Below, piece by piece: positions 52,490 through 61,476 of a stretch of 64,000 bases of DNA. The position numbers were made by a program, and so were the translations under genes. Location of the stretch: assembly GCA_024742305.1 (NCBI GenBank), contig JANSYQ010000002.1:248001-312000 (forward strand). The letters are read 5' to 3'. The notes beneath the pieces were generated by a model. That model saw only the letters and a list, made by a program, of their open reading frames with translations. It was not told the DNA's origin and made no database searches. Source of the stretch: a bacterium. Lineage in GTDB: Bacteria; Bacteroidota; Bacteroidia; Flavobacteriales_D; Crocinitomicaceae. Each line of letters starts with the position of its first letter. Position 1 is the stretch's first letter.

Positions 52490-54508
52490 ATGACAAGAGA
52501 AAATCAAAAAGCCATATTTGAATTCCTTTCTGAACAAAATGATGCATTTATAGCTATTGATCAGGATGACGATGATGGATATATTCCATTCATTTCAATG
52601 ATATGGGATATCGACAACATGCCCTCAACCGACATTAGATACAAGTCGGAAAGTATGAGGGATGATATAATTCGACACACGATTCATGCGCCCGATTGGG
52701 ACCTTGAAGAATTGTTCATCAATAAGCTCAAACTGTATGAAGACGAAAGCAAATTCCTCAGGTTTGTTGAATTATCATTAGCACCAAAATTTTGCCAATA
52801 TGCCAAAGATTCAGAATTCAGGATGGGTGCTATCAACCCCTATTTAGAGGGTGATGGATTAACACTTCAGCCAAAAAGAGAAGTTGATTCTGAACTTGAT
52901 CCGTACAACTATGATTCAAGAACGATATATAAAATAATTGATTTTGACCTCATTCAACATCTTCCTAATGGAGTTGAATTAAACACCATCCCCATCCATG
53001 TAAATTCTCCTGGAAGTGGTGCTCAATACTCCAATACAGTTGCTGTGCCAGAAAAATTACCAGCGCTCGTTCTTAATCATTGGGATCGATGGAATGATTC
53101 AGGATGGCTTACAATTTTTTATCTTTTTTACTGTACCGATGATGGAATCGAAAATATTGGAAAGATAAAAATCATGGAATCAGACTCGCATAATATCATG
53201 ACTGTTATTCCAAATTCATTCTTTGAATTAAACGACTCCTATTGTTCGCTGGGTCAATCTGATGACTTCTATTATGATCTACGAGATAGATTTCCTGATG
53301 AGTATTTAAATATTCTTTACGCGTTGCGTGATGCAGCCTTTTTCCCAAAAATTCATGAAGATTTTGAAAAAAACTCAGGATTCAATAATTCTCTACTCAG
53401 AAGCAGTCAAGCTGGCAGAGTGCTCCGGCTTATTCGACACAAAATTGAAGGACGAGATATCGATAACCTCTATGACTTCCACTACGAATACAAACCACCG
53501 TACTCTAGGCAACCTGTCGATATTCACTTCGGCTTCAAAACTCCTCAAAATAGTACCGATCGAATATTCGCTCTCATTGGAGAAAATGGCGTAGGTAAAA
53601 CGCAACTTATGTCTCAACTTCCGATAAGTATTGCCGAAGGCAAATCCCAGTTTTTTTCACCACAAATCCCTTTGTTCAGTAAGATCATTGCCGTCTCTTA
53701 TAGTGCCTTTGACGAATTTAAAATCCCAAAGAAGAATGTACATTTTAACTATCATCATTGTGGTTTGAGGAAAGAGGATGGAAAACCTTACACAAAAAGG
53801 GGACTGACAATGCGATTTAATAAAAGTTGCTTACGAATATCATATTTGGAAAGAATGCAAACATGGCGGAGAATTTTATCAAATTTCATAGAAAACAGTA
53901 TACTGGATCTGTTCATATTGCCATGGAATCGCAATATGACGGAAGAGTTATATCCAGGCCAATTCTTATCAAGAAAAAATGGTTTTGTATACCATAACGA
54001 TGGCTTTTCCGAGGCACGCCAAAAAATGAGCTCAGGTCAAAACATCTTACTCTACATTATAACCGAAATTGTAGCTAACATTCGATTTGACTCACTTATT
54101 CTCTATGACGAGCCGGAAACTCATCTTCATCCTAACGCAATTAGCCGTTTAGTTAACGCTATTTATGAACTCGTACAAGATTTTGAGTCTTATTGTCTAA
54201 TTGCGACCCACTCCCCAATGGTTATTCGTGAACTTTCCTCAAAAAACGTATTTGTAATGGAAAGGAATGAGCGAAACCTATCAGTTCGTAGAATTGGAAT
54301 TGAATCATTTGGTGAAAATATTTCAGTTTTGACCGATGTAGTGTTTGGTAATGGCTCCATTACCAAACAGTTTTCGACAATTATCAATGAACTCATTGAA
54401 TCAGGAAAAAGCTACGATGAAATTGTGGAAGAATTCGACTCTGGAAGACCGCTCAGTTTAAACACTCGCCTTCATATTCAATCACTATTAAACCAGAATA
54501 ATGCGTAA
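52490..54508 (+). CDS. AAA/ABC-type ATPase, PtuA-like
   Basis: This 672-residue protein has an extended N-terminus: about 85-130 reads like an AbiJ-NTD3-type module (FVELSLAPKFCQYAKDSEFR, INPYLEGDGLTLQP). The ATPase core has Walker A GENGVGKT (364-371), a signature-like MSSGQN (about 514) and Walker B LYDEPETHLHP (D540/E541) with H-loop IATHSP. It overlaps the HNH gene by 8 nt. An SMC/OLD-like ATPase plus an HNH nuclease is the Septu pair (PtuA-PtuB); the ATPase here is longer than usual PtuA (about 450-550). The assignment is by architecture, not alignment. Confidence 0.75.
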   Translation: MTRENQKAIFEFLSEQNDAFIAIDQDDDDGYIPFISMIWDIDNMPSTDIRYKSESMRDDIIRHTIHAPDWDLEELFINKLKLYEDESKFLRFVELSLAPKFCQYAKDSEFRMGAINPYLEGDGLTLQPKREVDSELDPYNYDSRTIYKIIDFDLIQHLPNGVELNTIPIHVNSPGSGAQYSNTVAVPEKLPALVLNHWDRWNDSGWLTIFYLFYCTDDGIENIGKIKIMESDSHNIMTVIPNSFFELNDSYCSLGQSDDFYYDLRDRFPDEYLNILYALRDAAFFPKIHEDFEKNSGFNNSLLRSSQAGRVLRLIRHKIEGRDIDNLYDFHYEYKPPYSRQPVDIHFGFKTPQNSTDRIFALIGENGVGKTQLMSQLPISIAEGKSQFFSPQIPLFSKIIAVSYSAFDEFKIPKKNVHFNYHHCGLRKEDGKPYTKRGLTMRFNKSCLRISYLERMQTWRRILSNFIENSILDLFILPWNRNMTEELYPGQFLSRKNGFVYHNDGFSEARQKMSSGQNILLYIITEIVANIRFDSLILYDEPETHLHPNAISRLVNAIYELVQDFESYCLIATHSPMVIRELSSKNVFVMERNERNLSVRRIGIESFGENISVLTDVVFGNGSITKQFSTIINELIESGKSYDEIVEEFDSGRPLSLNTRLHIQSLLNQNNA

Positions 54509-55370
54509 TCTTCCACACTTTTATGATGAATCGTTTTCATTCTTTCATGACGTAGTGAAAAGCAAACATAAAAAACGAGATGACCCTGGTTTTCTTGATA
54601 GACTGGAAACCTACTACGAGGATATTGATATATTATTTGAAGAGTACAATAAGCTCTTCAAAGAGAACAAACTTCATACGGTCATTGCAAGCACTGTTGA
54701 AGACCAGCAAAAGTCCGATCTACTAGACCTTTATCACTATGATAATAAAAGGATTCAAGCGCTTAAGACCCTTGTTACCACCATAGATGATAACCGCGCA
54801 TTGAATACATGCCAGAATTGCACCGTACGAATAGTTGAAAGCATGGATCATCAAGTGCCAAAAAATGACTTTCCAGAATTTTCTGTTCATCCATTAAACC
54901 TATTCCCAAGCTGCGAAAAATGTAACAAAAAGAAAGGTAAATATTGGAGGACAGAAACAGGACGGCTCTTTCTAAATCTTTATTTAGACCCACTACCAGA
55001 AGCTCAATATTTATTCTGTAATGTCAGCGTTGAAGATGAAAAGGTAGAAGCTCATTTCGAATTAAGGAACAACGAATGTATTTCAACAGAACTTTTTCAG
55101 CTTTTAAAAAGTCATTACGACCGCTTAGAACTTTGCAGTCTATTTTCGTTAAGTTGCGGCACAGTTATATCAAGAATGGCAACCTACATTAAGAATCATA
55201 GTGATATGCTTAGTATTGAACAAATGCAGTCAATTACATTAAAATCAAATCAAGATGAAAAAAACATATATGGCCAAAACCATTGGGAATTCATCCTGCA
55301 AGATACGTTAATTACGAGCGAGGATTTTATCAATTTTGCCCTTACAAATCATATTCAAGTGGCGGATTGA
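54501..55370 (+). CDS. HNH endonuclease, PtuB-like
   Basis: The 289-residue protein has a zinc-bound HNH core: C104-x2-C107, then D116-H117 in MDHQVP, the LNLFPSCEKCNKKKG segment with C138-x2-C141 and N142. The N-terminal 100 and C-terminal 130 residues are helical and not recognised. It starts inside the ATPase gene (8-nt overlap). In Septu the HNH protein cleaves DNA or tRNA when released from its ATPase. Confidence 0.82.
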   Translation: MRNLPHFYDESFSFFHDVVKSKHKKRDDPGFLDRLETYYEDIDILFEEYNKLFKENKLHTVIASTVEDQQKSDLLDLYHYDNKRIQALKTLVTTIDDNRALNTCQNCTVRIVESMDHQVPKNDFPEFSVHPLNLFPSCEKCNKKKGKYWRTETGRLFLNLYLDPLPEAQYLFCNVSVEDEKVEAHFELRNNECISTELFQLLKSHYDRLELCSLFSLSCGTVISRMATYIKNHSDMLSIEQMQSITLKSNQDEKNIYGQNHWEFILQDTLITSEDFINFALTNHIQVAD

Positions 55371-55374
55371 AAGT

Positions 55375-55872
55375 TTATTTAAAGATAATAATCAGCGGTA
55401 GCACCGCACAAAGAGTCAACAAAATCGTCCAATAAGTTATTGAGGATAACCCAACTGCTGTTTTCTTCCTTTTCTTTCCAAGAAATTTAAGGTACTTACG
55501 CTCTTTTTTACTGTTCTTCTTGTAAAAGGTAAATAGCCCCTCCATTGATTCCTTTTCAAACTTCTCCTCAATCTTTATTAAATAAACCTCTCGATTCTCA
55601 AGAATACTATTCAATGCGAGAACCCTTATTCCTCCAAGTCCTGAAATAATGAAAGGAATCCACCACGCCAATACAAACCAGTCTCCATAATCTTCAACTT
55701 TTGCGCTTAGTAACCATGCGAAAATGATACCTGAAACAAGCAAACATCCTTTCTCTATTCGATTGATTTCAAGAATTAATTCTTTCCGCTCATTAATGGC
55801 AGTTTCATATTCTATCTTTCTAAACTCCGAGTCTTTCATTTCGGTAAAATAATAATTATCTTTAACCTTCAT
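55375..55872 (-). CDS. Membrane protein with three hydrophobic segments (165 aa)
   Basis: Hydrophobic helices lie at about 42-57 (GCLLVSGIIFAWLLS), 66-84 (FVLAWWIPFIISGLGG) and 143-164 (YWTILLTLCAVLPLIIIF), with a basic coiled region between. No family is recognised with confidence. If the first ATG is used, its start codon overlaps the start codon of the divergent LRAT-like gene in the word CATG; the next Met (55839) would relieve this. It may counteract or localise the LRAT-like proteins. Confidence 0.6.
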   Translation of the reverse strand: MKVKDNYYFTEMKDSEFRKIEYETAINERKELILEINRIEKGCLLVSGIIFAWLLSAKVEDYGDWFVLAWWIPFIISGLGGIRVLALNSILENREVYLIKIEEKFEKESMEGLFTFYKKNSKKERKYLKFLGKKRKKTAVGLSSITYWTILLTLCAVLPLIIIFK

Positions 55873-56272
55873 GAATCATGTTACGAACATAGAGCCTGGC
55901 ACCATTCTTCGAGTGTTTTGCCCAAACAAAATGGTTTGGCACTATGGTATTATGAGCTGGAATGGACGAGTCATTGATCGAGCGAAAAGAGGAATTCTGA
56001 GTAGAACTTGGAGAGAATTTTCCGAGGGGTGTCAGGTCGAAATCGCACCTACACATCGAGAAGATTTACCAAAGAAAATAATTCATCAAAGGGCCTTATC
56101 CAATATTGGTCAAAAAGGCTATCACATGATTTTTCAGAATTGTGAACACTTCGTAAGCTGGTGTAGAAAAGGAAAATTCACTTCGAAACAACTAAATTAC
56201 GTCCTGATAATAATTGGCATTGTCATTGCCGTAGTTCTGTTGCTTCGCTCTGACACTAAAAAGTCTCAATAA
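55871..56272 (+). CDS. LRAT-like NlpC/P60-superfamily protein, first of a tandem pair
   Basis: The 133-residue protein has the LRAT core: IEPGTILRVFCPNKMVWHYGI with H24, and the catalytic NCEHFVSWC with C91, then one C-terminal transmembrane helix (about 106-125). LRAT-like thiol enzymes act on phospholipids as acyltransferases or hydrolases. Membrane anchoring and the tandem copy suggest a lipid target, perhaps an effector. Its stop shares one base with the start of the next gene. Confidence 0.78.
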   Translation: MNHVTNIEPGTILRVFCPNKMVWHYGIMSWNGRVIDRAKRGILSRTWREFSEGCQVEIAPTHREDLPKKIIHQRALSNIGQKGYHMIFQNCEHFVSWCRKGKFTSKQLNYVLIIIGIVIAVVLLLRSDTKKSQ

Positions 56273-56703
56273 TGATACGTAATCGTCAATTAAATCGGAT
56301 TAAGCCTGGGACGATCGTACGTGTATATTGTCCAAGTAAAATGGTTTACCATTATGGTATTGCTTCCAATAACAACACCGTAATCGATCAAGCCCCTAGA
56401 AAAGGTGTTGCAAAAAGATCTTGGTGGGAATTTTCGGAAGGACAAAATGTAGAAATTGTACCTCATGAAGAAAATGATTTTTCACTAGAAGAAACACACC
56501 ATCGGGCATTACGCAGTATAGGAAGAAATGACTATAATATCCTACATTCAAATTGTGAGCATTTTATCAACGAATGTAGACGGGGAATTCTTGAGTCTCC
56601 GCAATTAAAAAAAGCAGGTGATTATGCTACTGGTGGCGCTATCCTATTAATACTGGGATACCTCCTCTTTGGATCGTCAGATAATAAAAATCTTAATTCT
56701 TAA
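56272..56703 (+). CDS. LRAT-like NlpC/P60-superfamily protein, second of a tandem pair
   Basis: This 143-residue paralogue of the preceding protein keeps H27 in VYHYGI, C95 in SNCEHFINEC, and a C-terminal membrane helix (about 117-134). The WxEFSEG segment is also shared. About half of the core positions look identical, so the duplication is not very recent. Predicted to be a membrane-bound lipid-modifying enzyme. Confidence 0.78.
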   Translation: MIRNRQLNRIKPGTIVRVYCPSKMVYHYGIASNNNTVIDQAPRKGVAKRSWWEFSEGQNVEIVPHEENDFSLEETHHRALRSIGRNDYNILHSNCEHFINECRRGILESPQLKKAGDYATGGAILLILGYLLFGSSDNKNLNS

Positions 56704-57120
56704 ATTCAGTTTTTGGGGATTTCCAAGGGGTCTCCCTTGGACAGGTGGCAAGTTTCGTAATGAAACAAAGTGTAATTACTAGAAACTTGCAAACCTGCGC
56801 TGTCAGATACAACCCTAGAAGCAAATATTAAATCTGAAGCGCACGTTCCCTTTCACGCCACCCCAACCCGTTTGAAATGAACCCAAAAAGAGAGGAATAG
56901 GACGCAATCGCCACGACTGTTTCGGTGATTGAAAAGAAACCAAAACAGCCTCACCTACCCAATTCCCCAATCACCAAAATAGGAGAAGATCAGTCCTTAC
57001 TCTTCCTTTTCATTTCAAACAAAAGCATCCCACAAAAAAGGATGCTCGATTGTTTTCTGACGGATTTCAGATGGTGAGGTATCCTCAGAAAACAAGCGCA
57101 ACAGAACAAAAAGCCAAACA
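56704..57120. other. 417-bp structured non-coding region
   Basis: No coding frame is convincing. It contains a hairpin CCAAGGG/CCCTTGG (56723-56740), perfect 9-bp arms GCAAGTTTC (from about 56747) and GAAACTTGC (ending about 56789), a terminator (57021-57046), and 11-bp arms TTGTTTTCTGA (57050-57060) and TCAGAAAACAA (57085-57095). A small RNA or several protein-binding sites are possible. Confidence 0.45.
57021..57046 (-). terminator. Terminator of the DUF2958 gene
   Basis: AGCATCC and GGATGCT pair around nine nt on the minus strand, followed by TTTTG. It lies 75 bp after the stop, beyond an 11-bp inverted repeat. Confidence 0.6.
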
Positions 57121-57426
57121 TCAGTTTAGTTTATTCATAAGTTCATTAAAGGACATTGGAGTGAAATGAATGTCTCTTTCAATTCGTATTCCGAAAGGAC
57201 GCTCAATTGATTCAAGTTCTGTAATAGAGAATGATCCCCATTCATCTTCAAAGAGTCCAGTAACATAACCGTAGCAAATATTTGTTTCAGGATCGTATTC
57301 AGTTGCATACAATGTTGCTGAACCACATGGATCAAAGAACTTTGCAACAACCATTGGGTTTTCATTTTCTGACTGATCTCCGATTCGATTAAATTCTTGT
57401 AATAATGTTTTTGTTGTCAATTTCAT
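57121..57426 (-). CDS. DUF2958 family protein
   Basis: This 101-residue protein matches the DUF2958 pattern: VVAKFFDPCGSATLYATEYDPETNICYGYV, then EWGSFSITELESIE and RIERDIHFTPMSFNELM. DUF2958 proteins are typical of plasmids and integrative elements; their function is unknown. The leader upstream resembles that of the gene at 63371-63727, so both may be backbone genes under common control. Confidence 0.8.
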   Translation of the reverse strand: MKLTTKTLLQEFNRIGDQSENENPMVVAKFFDPCGSATLYATEYDPETNICYGYVTGLFEDEWGSFSITELESIERPFGIRIERDIHFTPMSFNELMNKLN

Positions 57427-57681
57427 AGGTTATTTGTGTTAAGCGAATAACAGCCACGTCAATAAAAAGAAGCAAGAGATTAGTGCAGGAAGCAATTACG
57501 GACTGAAAGGAAGTAAGCATTTCTTGCGGTATTCTCGGTTCTTTTTAGTGTGCTGTTGTATTCGCCCGTAAATCATTTATGAAATTGGAAATACTCAGTA
57601 GGAAGCAGATGCTGGACTTTAACTCTATCTTTTTAATTACATTTAATTCACACTGATCCTAAACATTAATTAAATTCCGAT
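57427..57681. promoter_or_regulatory. Leader of the DUF2958 gene and upstream region of the 1,258-aa gene
   Basis: It contains GTTAAGCGAATAA (57438-57450), CTGAAAGGAA (57503-57512) and an inverted GTATTCGC (57558-57565). The same three words occur upstream of the gene at 63371-63727. The right part is AT-rich and must hold the promoter of the 1,258-aa gene; no clear TAnnTTTG box is seen. Confidence 0.5.
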
Positions 57682-60600
57682 ATGAGTTATCTCCAACGCA
57701 GTATTGATGCTTTAAGCAAGAGATACCATCTAACCACAGAACACAATACTGATCATATCTATCGCACCGATGCACAAACGAACGAGGAAAACCTACTTTA
57801 TGGTGTTTCAAATATTCTTGGAAGACTCATATATGAGGCAACGCTTCCATCTCTACCTACAGAACAAGACTTACACTGGAGTGCCAAGGAGTTCAATATA
57901 AAAAATAACTCAAATGTTGACCCGTATGATATTGTTGAACGTGGATGGCTGCGAATAATTAATGGCCAAGTAAGAATCTCGATGTCTCTCATGAGAGCCA
58001 TTTTTGACCTACGCAACAATCGTATAGAAGTTCCAGATGCATTCATTAACGATATGAAATTCCTCGATACTTTTGATGCTGCCAGGCCTAGACACGATCA
58101 TCCTCTCGTCTCACATCAGTCCCTCACATTTCTCTCAAAGGATCAAATTGATTTCCTTAAAAGAAAAGAATGTATCGTCGAACTTAGAACAGGACAAAAG
58201 TACAGAGTTAGCGCTCAGAACTTCGGTCATTTCCTTCAGAATGAAATTTGTGCCGTTCTTTGGTCACACTTGTATAACGATAGTAATCTGAATGGAAAGG
58301 ATAAAATCTCAGAGTTCATTCGTCGAACGGAGGTCTTCAATATCAGCATACCTCATAATATCGGTGAATATCTTAACCTCAATAAGCAAAAAGCCCTCCG
58401 CGATAGTGCCTTCGAGGTCTTGATGAATGAAGAAGATGTGAAGTACTCAAACAGTGAATTTTATAAAGTTTGGTTCGATTCCCCTATGTACACTAGGAGA
58501 GGTGAAATTTTTAATCCTGTTCCAAAGAATTTCATTGATTATAGTAGCAGCTATGCGTTTTTGCTAAGTATAGGACGTTACGATTCAAATTATCCTGATC
58601 TCTACGAAAGTGAGGATACTCGCCTCTTACACGATTTATTACTTGAACTTATTATCCAGCTGGATGATCCAACACAAAACTATCCTGCCTTCCGGCAAGT
58701 CATTCAAGATATTACCCGACCTTACCTTGTGTACCGAACTTTTCAAAGGCTGAAGCGAAGGTGGAAGTATCTGATCCCATATACTTTGCTCGATCCTAGC
58801 TCGATCGAAATTGGTCTTCTCGCAACACATCATATGGAAATCAATAGGAACCTGCGCATCGAAGATCAAATGGCTCAAGATCAAATGACTGAAGATATAC
58901 AAACTCAGTCTGATTTATGGCTCAAGCTTTACGAGTTATTCTTGGATACCGTCACTGAAGAAAGCCCAATTACTGATGAGTCTGTACATTCATTGTATGC
59001 AATTCTCAGATATCAAAGTATGGTTCACTATTGGCCGCAAGCAAGATTAAGTCTAAAACAACAAACGGAGCGCGGCAGGAGATTAGAGGAAGGGTTCAAA
59101 CTATTAACAAGATTACGTCATACTCACTCAGCTTTACCTTGGTATGCTTTCATTCTTGACCGCCTTTTGACTCATCTTACATCAGAATCTTTCCCTGCTA
59201 CCGTCGGAACATTCACGCTGCTTGATCTCTCGCGTTTAGAGTTTGCCCTACAACTCCGTATGATTGCATCTAGAATTCCGATTATTGAGAAGTCTGTACC
59301 GTTTAACGTCTCAGAATTCTTCTCCGAAATAGACAAACTACTCCAAGAAATAGTAACACCATTTTTCACAGAAAAAACGTACAAGCACATTGACCGTATT
59401 ACAGGCGAATCAAGTACAAAAAACCTAACTCGCTACCATCACAGGTATGGTGAGGAGATTATCGATTGGGGACCTTACTGGATATTTCTGGATGAGTCTG
59501 GCTTGTACAACTCATTTATATCTAAAGCGTTATCGAGTATCCAGGTTGACGATTCAGAAAAAGGCCAGTTCAGTGATGTGAATCAGGAGTCTTTGAAGAA
59601 GATTCGGTTTCTTCTTAAGGCGATAGGGATTGGTATTGTTCAAATCGATAGATACACCTCAAAAATGAACATACTCTCGCGTAATACCATTCAAACAAGG
59701 GGAAAATTAATGGGCAAGCTAAAAGAGCTCACAACAATTCATATAAAATTAGATCTTAAGAAGTGTAGATTAAACGCTTTTACAGAAAAGAACTTTGGAA
59801 GTTTTCCAGTACTCTTTGAGGAAACACCTTCACAAGTTGTTTTCTCCGCTTTGGCGAGCCTCGGAGATGAAGATAAATCTGTGTTTCTATCAACTCTTTT
59901 AAAAGAAGAGATAGATTTATTACTGCTCCTGGAAATTCTCAATACCATGAATGATCCACAATCTAAAAATATTATTTCTGAGGTAATATCTTCGATTGAT
60001 GTGGAGCAATATCTCAAGTCAACAAGCAATTTTACTACGTGGAAAAACACCTTAATTGAAGCCATTCGATCTGATAAAAGTTTCGATTTCGTAGAGACCA
60101 TTCTAGAACGTATTGAAGAGCATCTAGAGCGAGTACCAATGCTCAAAAATCGCGAAACTGAGCATCTCTTTGAACTTAAACTCGCCTTGGCCACAAAAAA
60201 TAAAGACTTGGAGACGCTCAAAACGGTTCAAATGCATAAAGCAAATCAAGCTGTCACATTTAACCGAATGCCTCCAGATGAAATACGACGTCAATTCTAT
60301 ATGGGTATTCATTATGTGTATAACGCCAAACAACCTCATAAAGCGATAGAAATTTTTGAAAAACTTCATTCCCTTGACCCAGATAACGTTGAATTTGCTT
60401 ACAGACTCTATCATGCAAGAACAATTGAGGCTTTAGAAAAAAACAACGCTGATCTCTTTCATTCAGCACGTACCTTTTGGGATGATTTTTTTAAAGACTC
60501 AAAAGATGAAAATGAATTAAAACGTTTGCAACTATTGATTCTTTTTACGCATACCTTTCACGCAAGTTTCTTTCTTGAAATTGAACAGGTTCGTTATAAC

Positions 60601-61458
60601 CTTTCAAAATTACATCCAGACATGAAGTACTACTCTGGATTAATTGAATCAGTCTACCTTTGCCTTTCGCGTAAAAGTACAGCAGAAGAATCTGGCTCAT
60701 ATTTATATCTCGCATCAACGTACTATGTGCGAAGTGGAGAACCCCAACCATCAATACTAACTCATCTATTAAGCATCCATGATGATTCGAAAGAATTAGC
60801 GTTGCTCAAGGATACCTTCTCTCGCATACGAGATTTATCGCCAGAAAAGATTATTCAAACCATTCCTGAAAGATTAAATGGAAACGCTTATAACCTTACC
60901 CACTTCATCTCAGAAGAAGTCGTTCGAGCCGGAAAACTTATGAACGAGAGAGTTGTTTCACTCAGTGCAATACAAAGAGAAAACAAGTACAACGATTTAA
61001 TACTCGCAATCCTTAAAATGAGGCTTGCCGTGTGGGGTTGGTCAATTCAAGACCAAGGGCGAGTTGGTATCAGTACAACGGGAGTAGAATTAGGTGAATC
61101 TGACTTTCTCGTAGCGTCAGGAGAACAGAATCTTTGCCTGATAGAAGCCATGACGCTCACCGGAAAAAATAAGCGGAAGACGAGAGAGCACGTTTTGAAG
61201 TGTTTTACGTACGTCAATCATCTTACTGAATTCATCATGCTCACCTACTTTCTTGGTAATGATTCAAAATTCAACGATACTTGGAAGAAGTACAAAACTG
61301 ATGTAGAGTCGATTTGTTACTCTTCTGAAACAGACATTATCGGTTCATTTGAAGATTTAACGGATACTCAACAAAGAACACGCTCTATACAACTCGGAAA
61401 AACGAAACACAAATCTACAATTACAATGCTCCATGTCTTTATCAATATCCCTCAGTAA
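57682..61458 (+). CDS. 1,258-aa helical-repeat protein with nuclease-like C-terminal core; possible novel defence component
   Basis: Most of the protein is alpha-helical with no P-loop. A TPR-like unit is visible at about 868-916 (RRQFYMGIHYVYNAKQPHKAIEIFEKLHSLDPDN). Near the C-terminus (about 1110-1200) a helix with NDLILAILKMRLAVWGW is followed by GISTTGVELGESDFLV and LCLIEAMTLTGKNKRKTREHV: the E1139/D1141/E1155 pattern resembles the PD-(D/E)xK core, although the final Lys is replaced (E-A-M). The stop is 18 bp before the PD-(D/E)xK gene, so the two form one unit. I do not recognise it as part of any named system. Confidence 0.7.
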   Translation: MSYLQRSIDALSKRYHLTTEHNTDHIYRTDAQTNEENLLYGVSNILGRLIYEATLPSLPTEQDLHWSAKEFNIKNNSNVDPYDIVERGWLRIINGQVRISMSLMRAIFDLRNNRIEVPDAFINDMKFLDTFDAARPRHDHPLVSHQSLTFLSKDQIDFLKRKECIVELRTGQKYRVSAQNFGHFLQNEICAVLWSHLYNDSNLNGKDKISEFIRRTEVFNISIPHNIGEYLNLNKQKALRDSAFEVLMNEEDVKYSNSEFYKVWFDSPMYTRRGEIFNPVPKNFIDYSSSYAFLLSIGRYDSNYPDLYESEDTRLLHDLLLELIIQLDDPTQNYPAFRQVIQDITRPYLVYRTFQRLKRRWKYLIPYTLLDPSSIEIGLLATHHMEINRNLRIEDQMAQDQMTEDIQTQSDLWLKLYELFLDTVTEESPITDESVHSLYAILRYQSMVHYWPQARLSLKQQTERGRRLEEGFKLLTRLRHTHSALPWYAFILDRLLTHLTSESFPATVGTFTLLDLSRLEFALQLRMIASRIPIIEKSVPFNVSEFFSEIDKLLQEIVTPFFTEKTYKHIDRITGESSTKNLTRYHHRYGEEIIDWGPYWIFLDESGLYNSFISKALSSIQVDDSEKGQFSDVNQESLKKIRFLLKAIGIGIVQIDRYTSKMNILSRNTIQTRGKLMGKLKELTTIHIKLDLKKCRLNAFTEKNFGSFPVLFEETPSQVVFSALASLGDEDKSVFLSTLLKEEIDLLLLLEILNTMNDPQSKNIISEVISSIDVEQYLKSTSNFTTWKNTLIEAIRSDKSFDFVETILERIEEHLERVPMLKNRETEHLFELKLALATKNKDLETLKTVQMHKANQAVTFNRMPPDEIRRQFYMGIHYVYNAKQPHKAIEIFEKLHSLDPDNVEFAYRLYHARTIEALEKNNADLFHSARTFWDDFFKDSKDENELKRLQLLILFTHTFHASFFLEIEQVRYNLSKLHPDMKYYSGLIESVYLCLSRKSTAEESGSYLYLASTYYVRSGEPQPSILTHLLSIHDDSKELALLKDTFSRIRDLSPEKIIQTIPERLNGNAYNLTHFISEEVVRAGKLMNERVVSLSAIQRENKYNDLILAILKMRLAVWGWSIQDQGRVGISTTGVELGESDFLVASGEQNLCLIEAMTLTGKNKRKTREHVLKCFTYVNHLTEFIMLTYFLGNDSKFNDTWKKYKTDVESICYSSETDIIGSFEDLTDTQQRTRSIQLGKTKHKSTITMLHVFINIPQ

Positions 61459-61476
61459 ATCTCATCCGTGTAACTC

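Noticed and set aside
56704-57120. Retron-type non-coding RNA beside the Septu-like genes
   Set aside because: No reverse transcriptase gene is present in the window.
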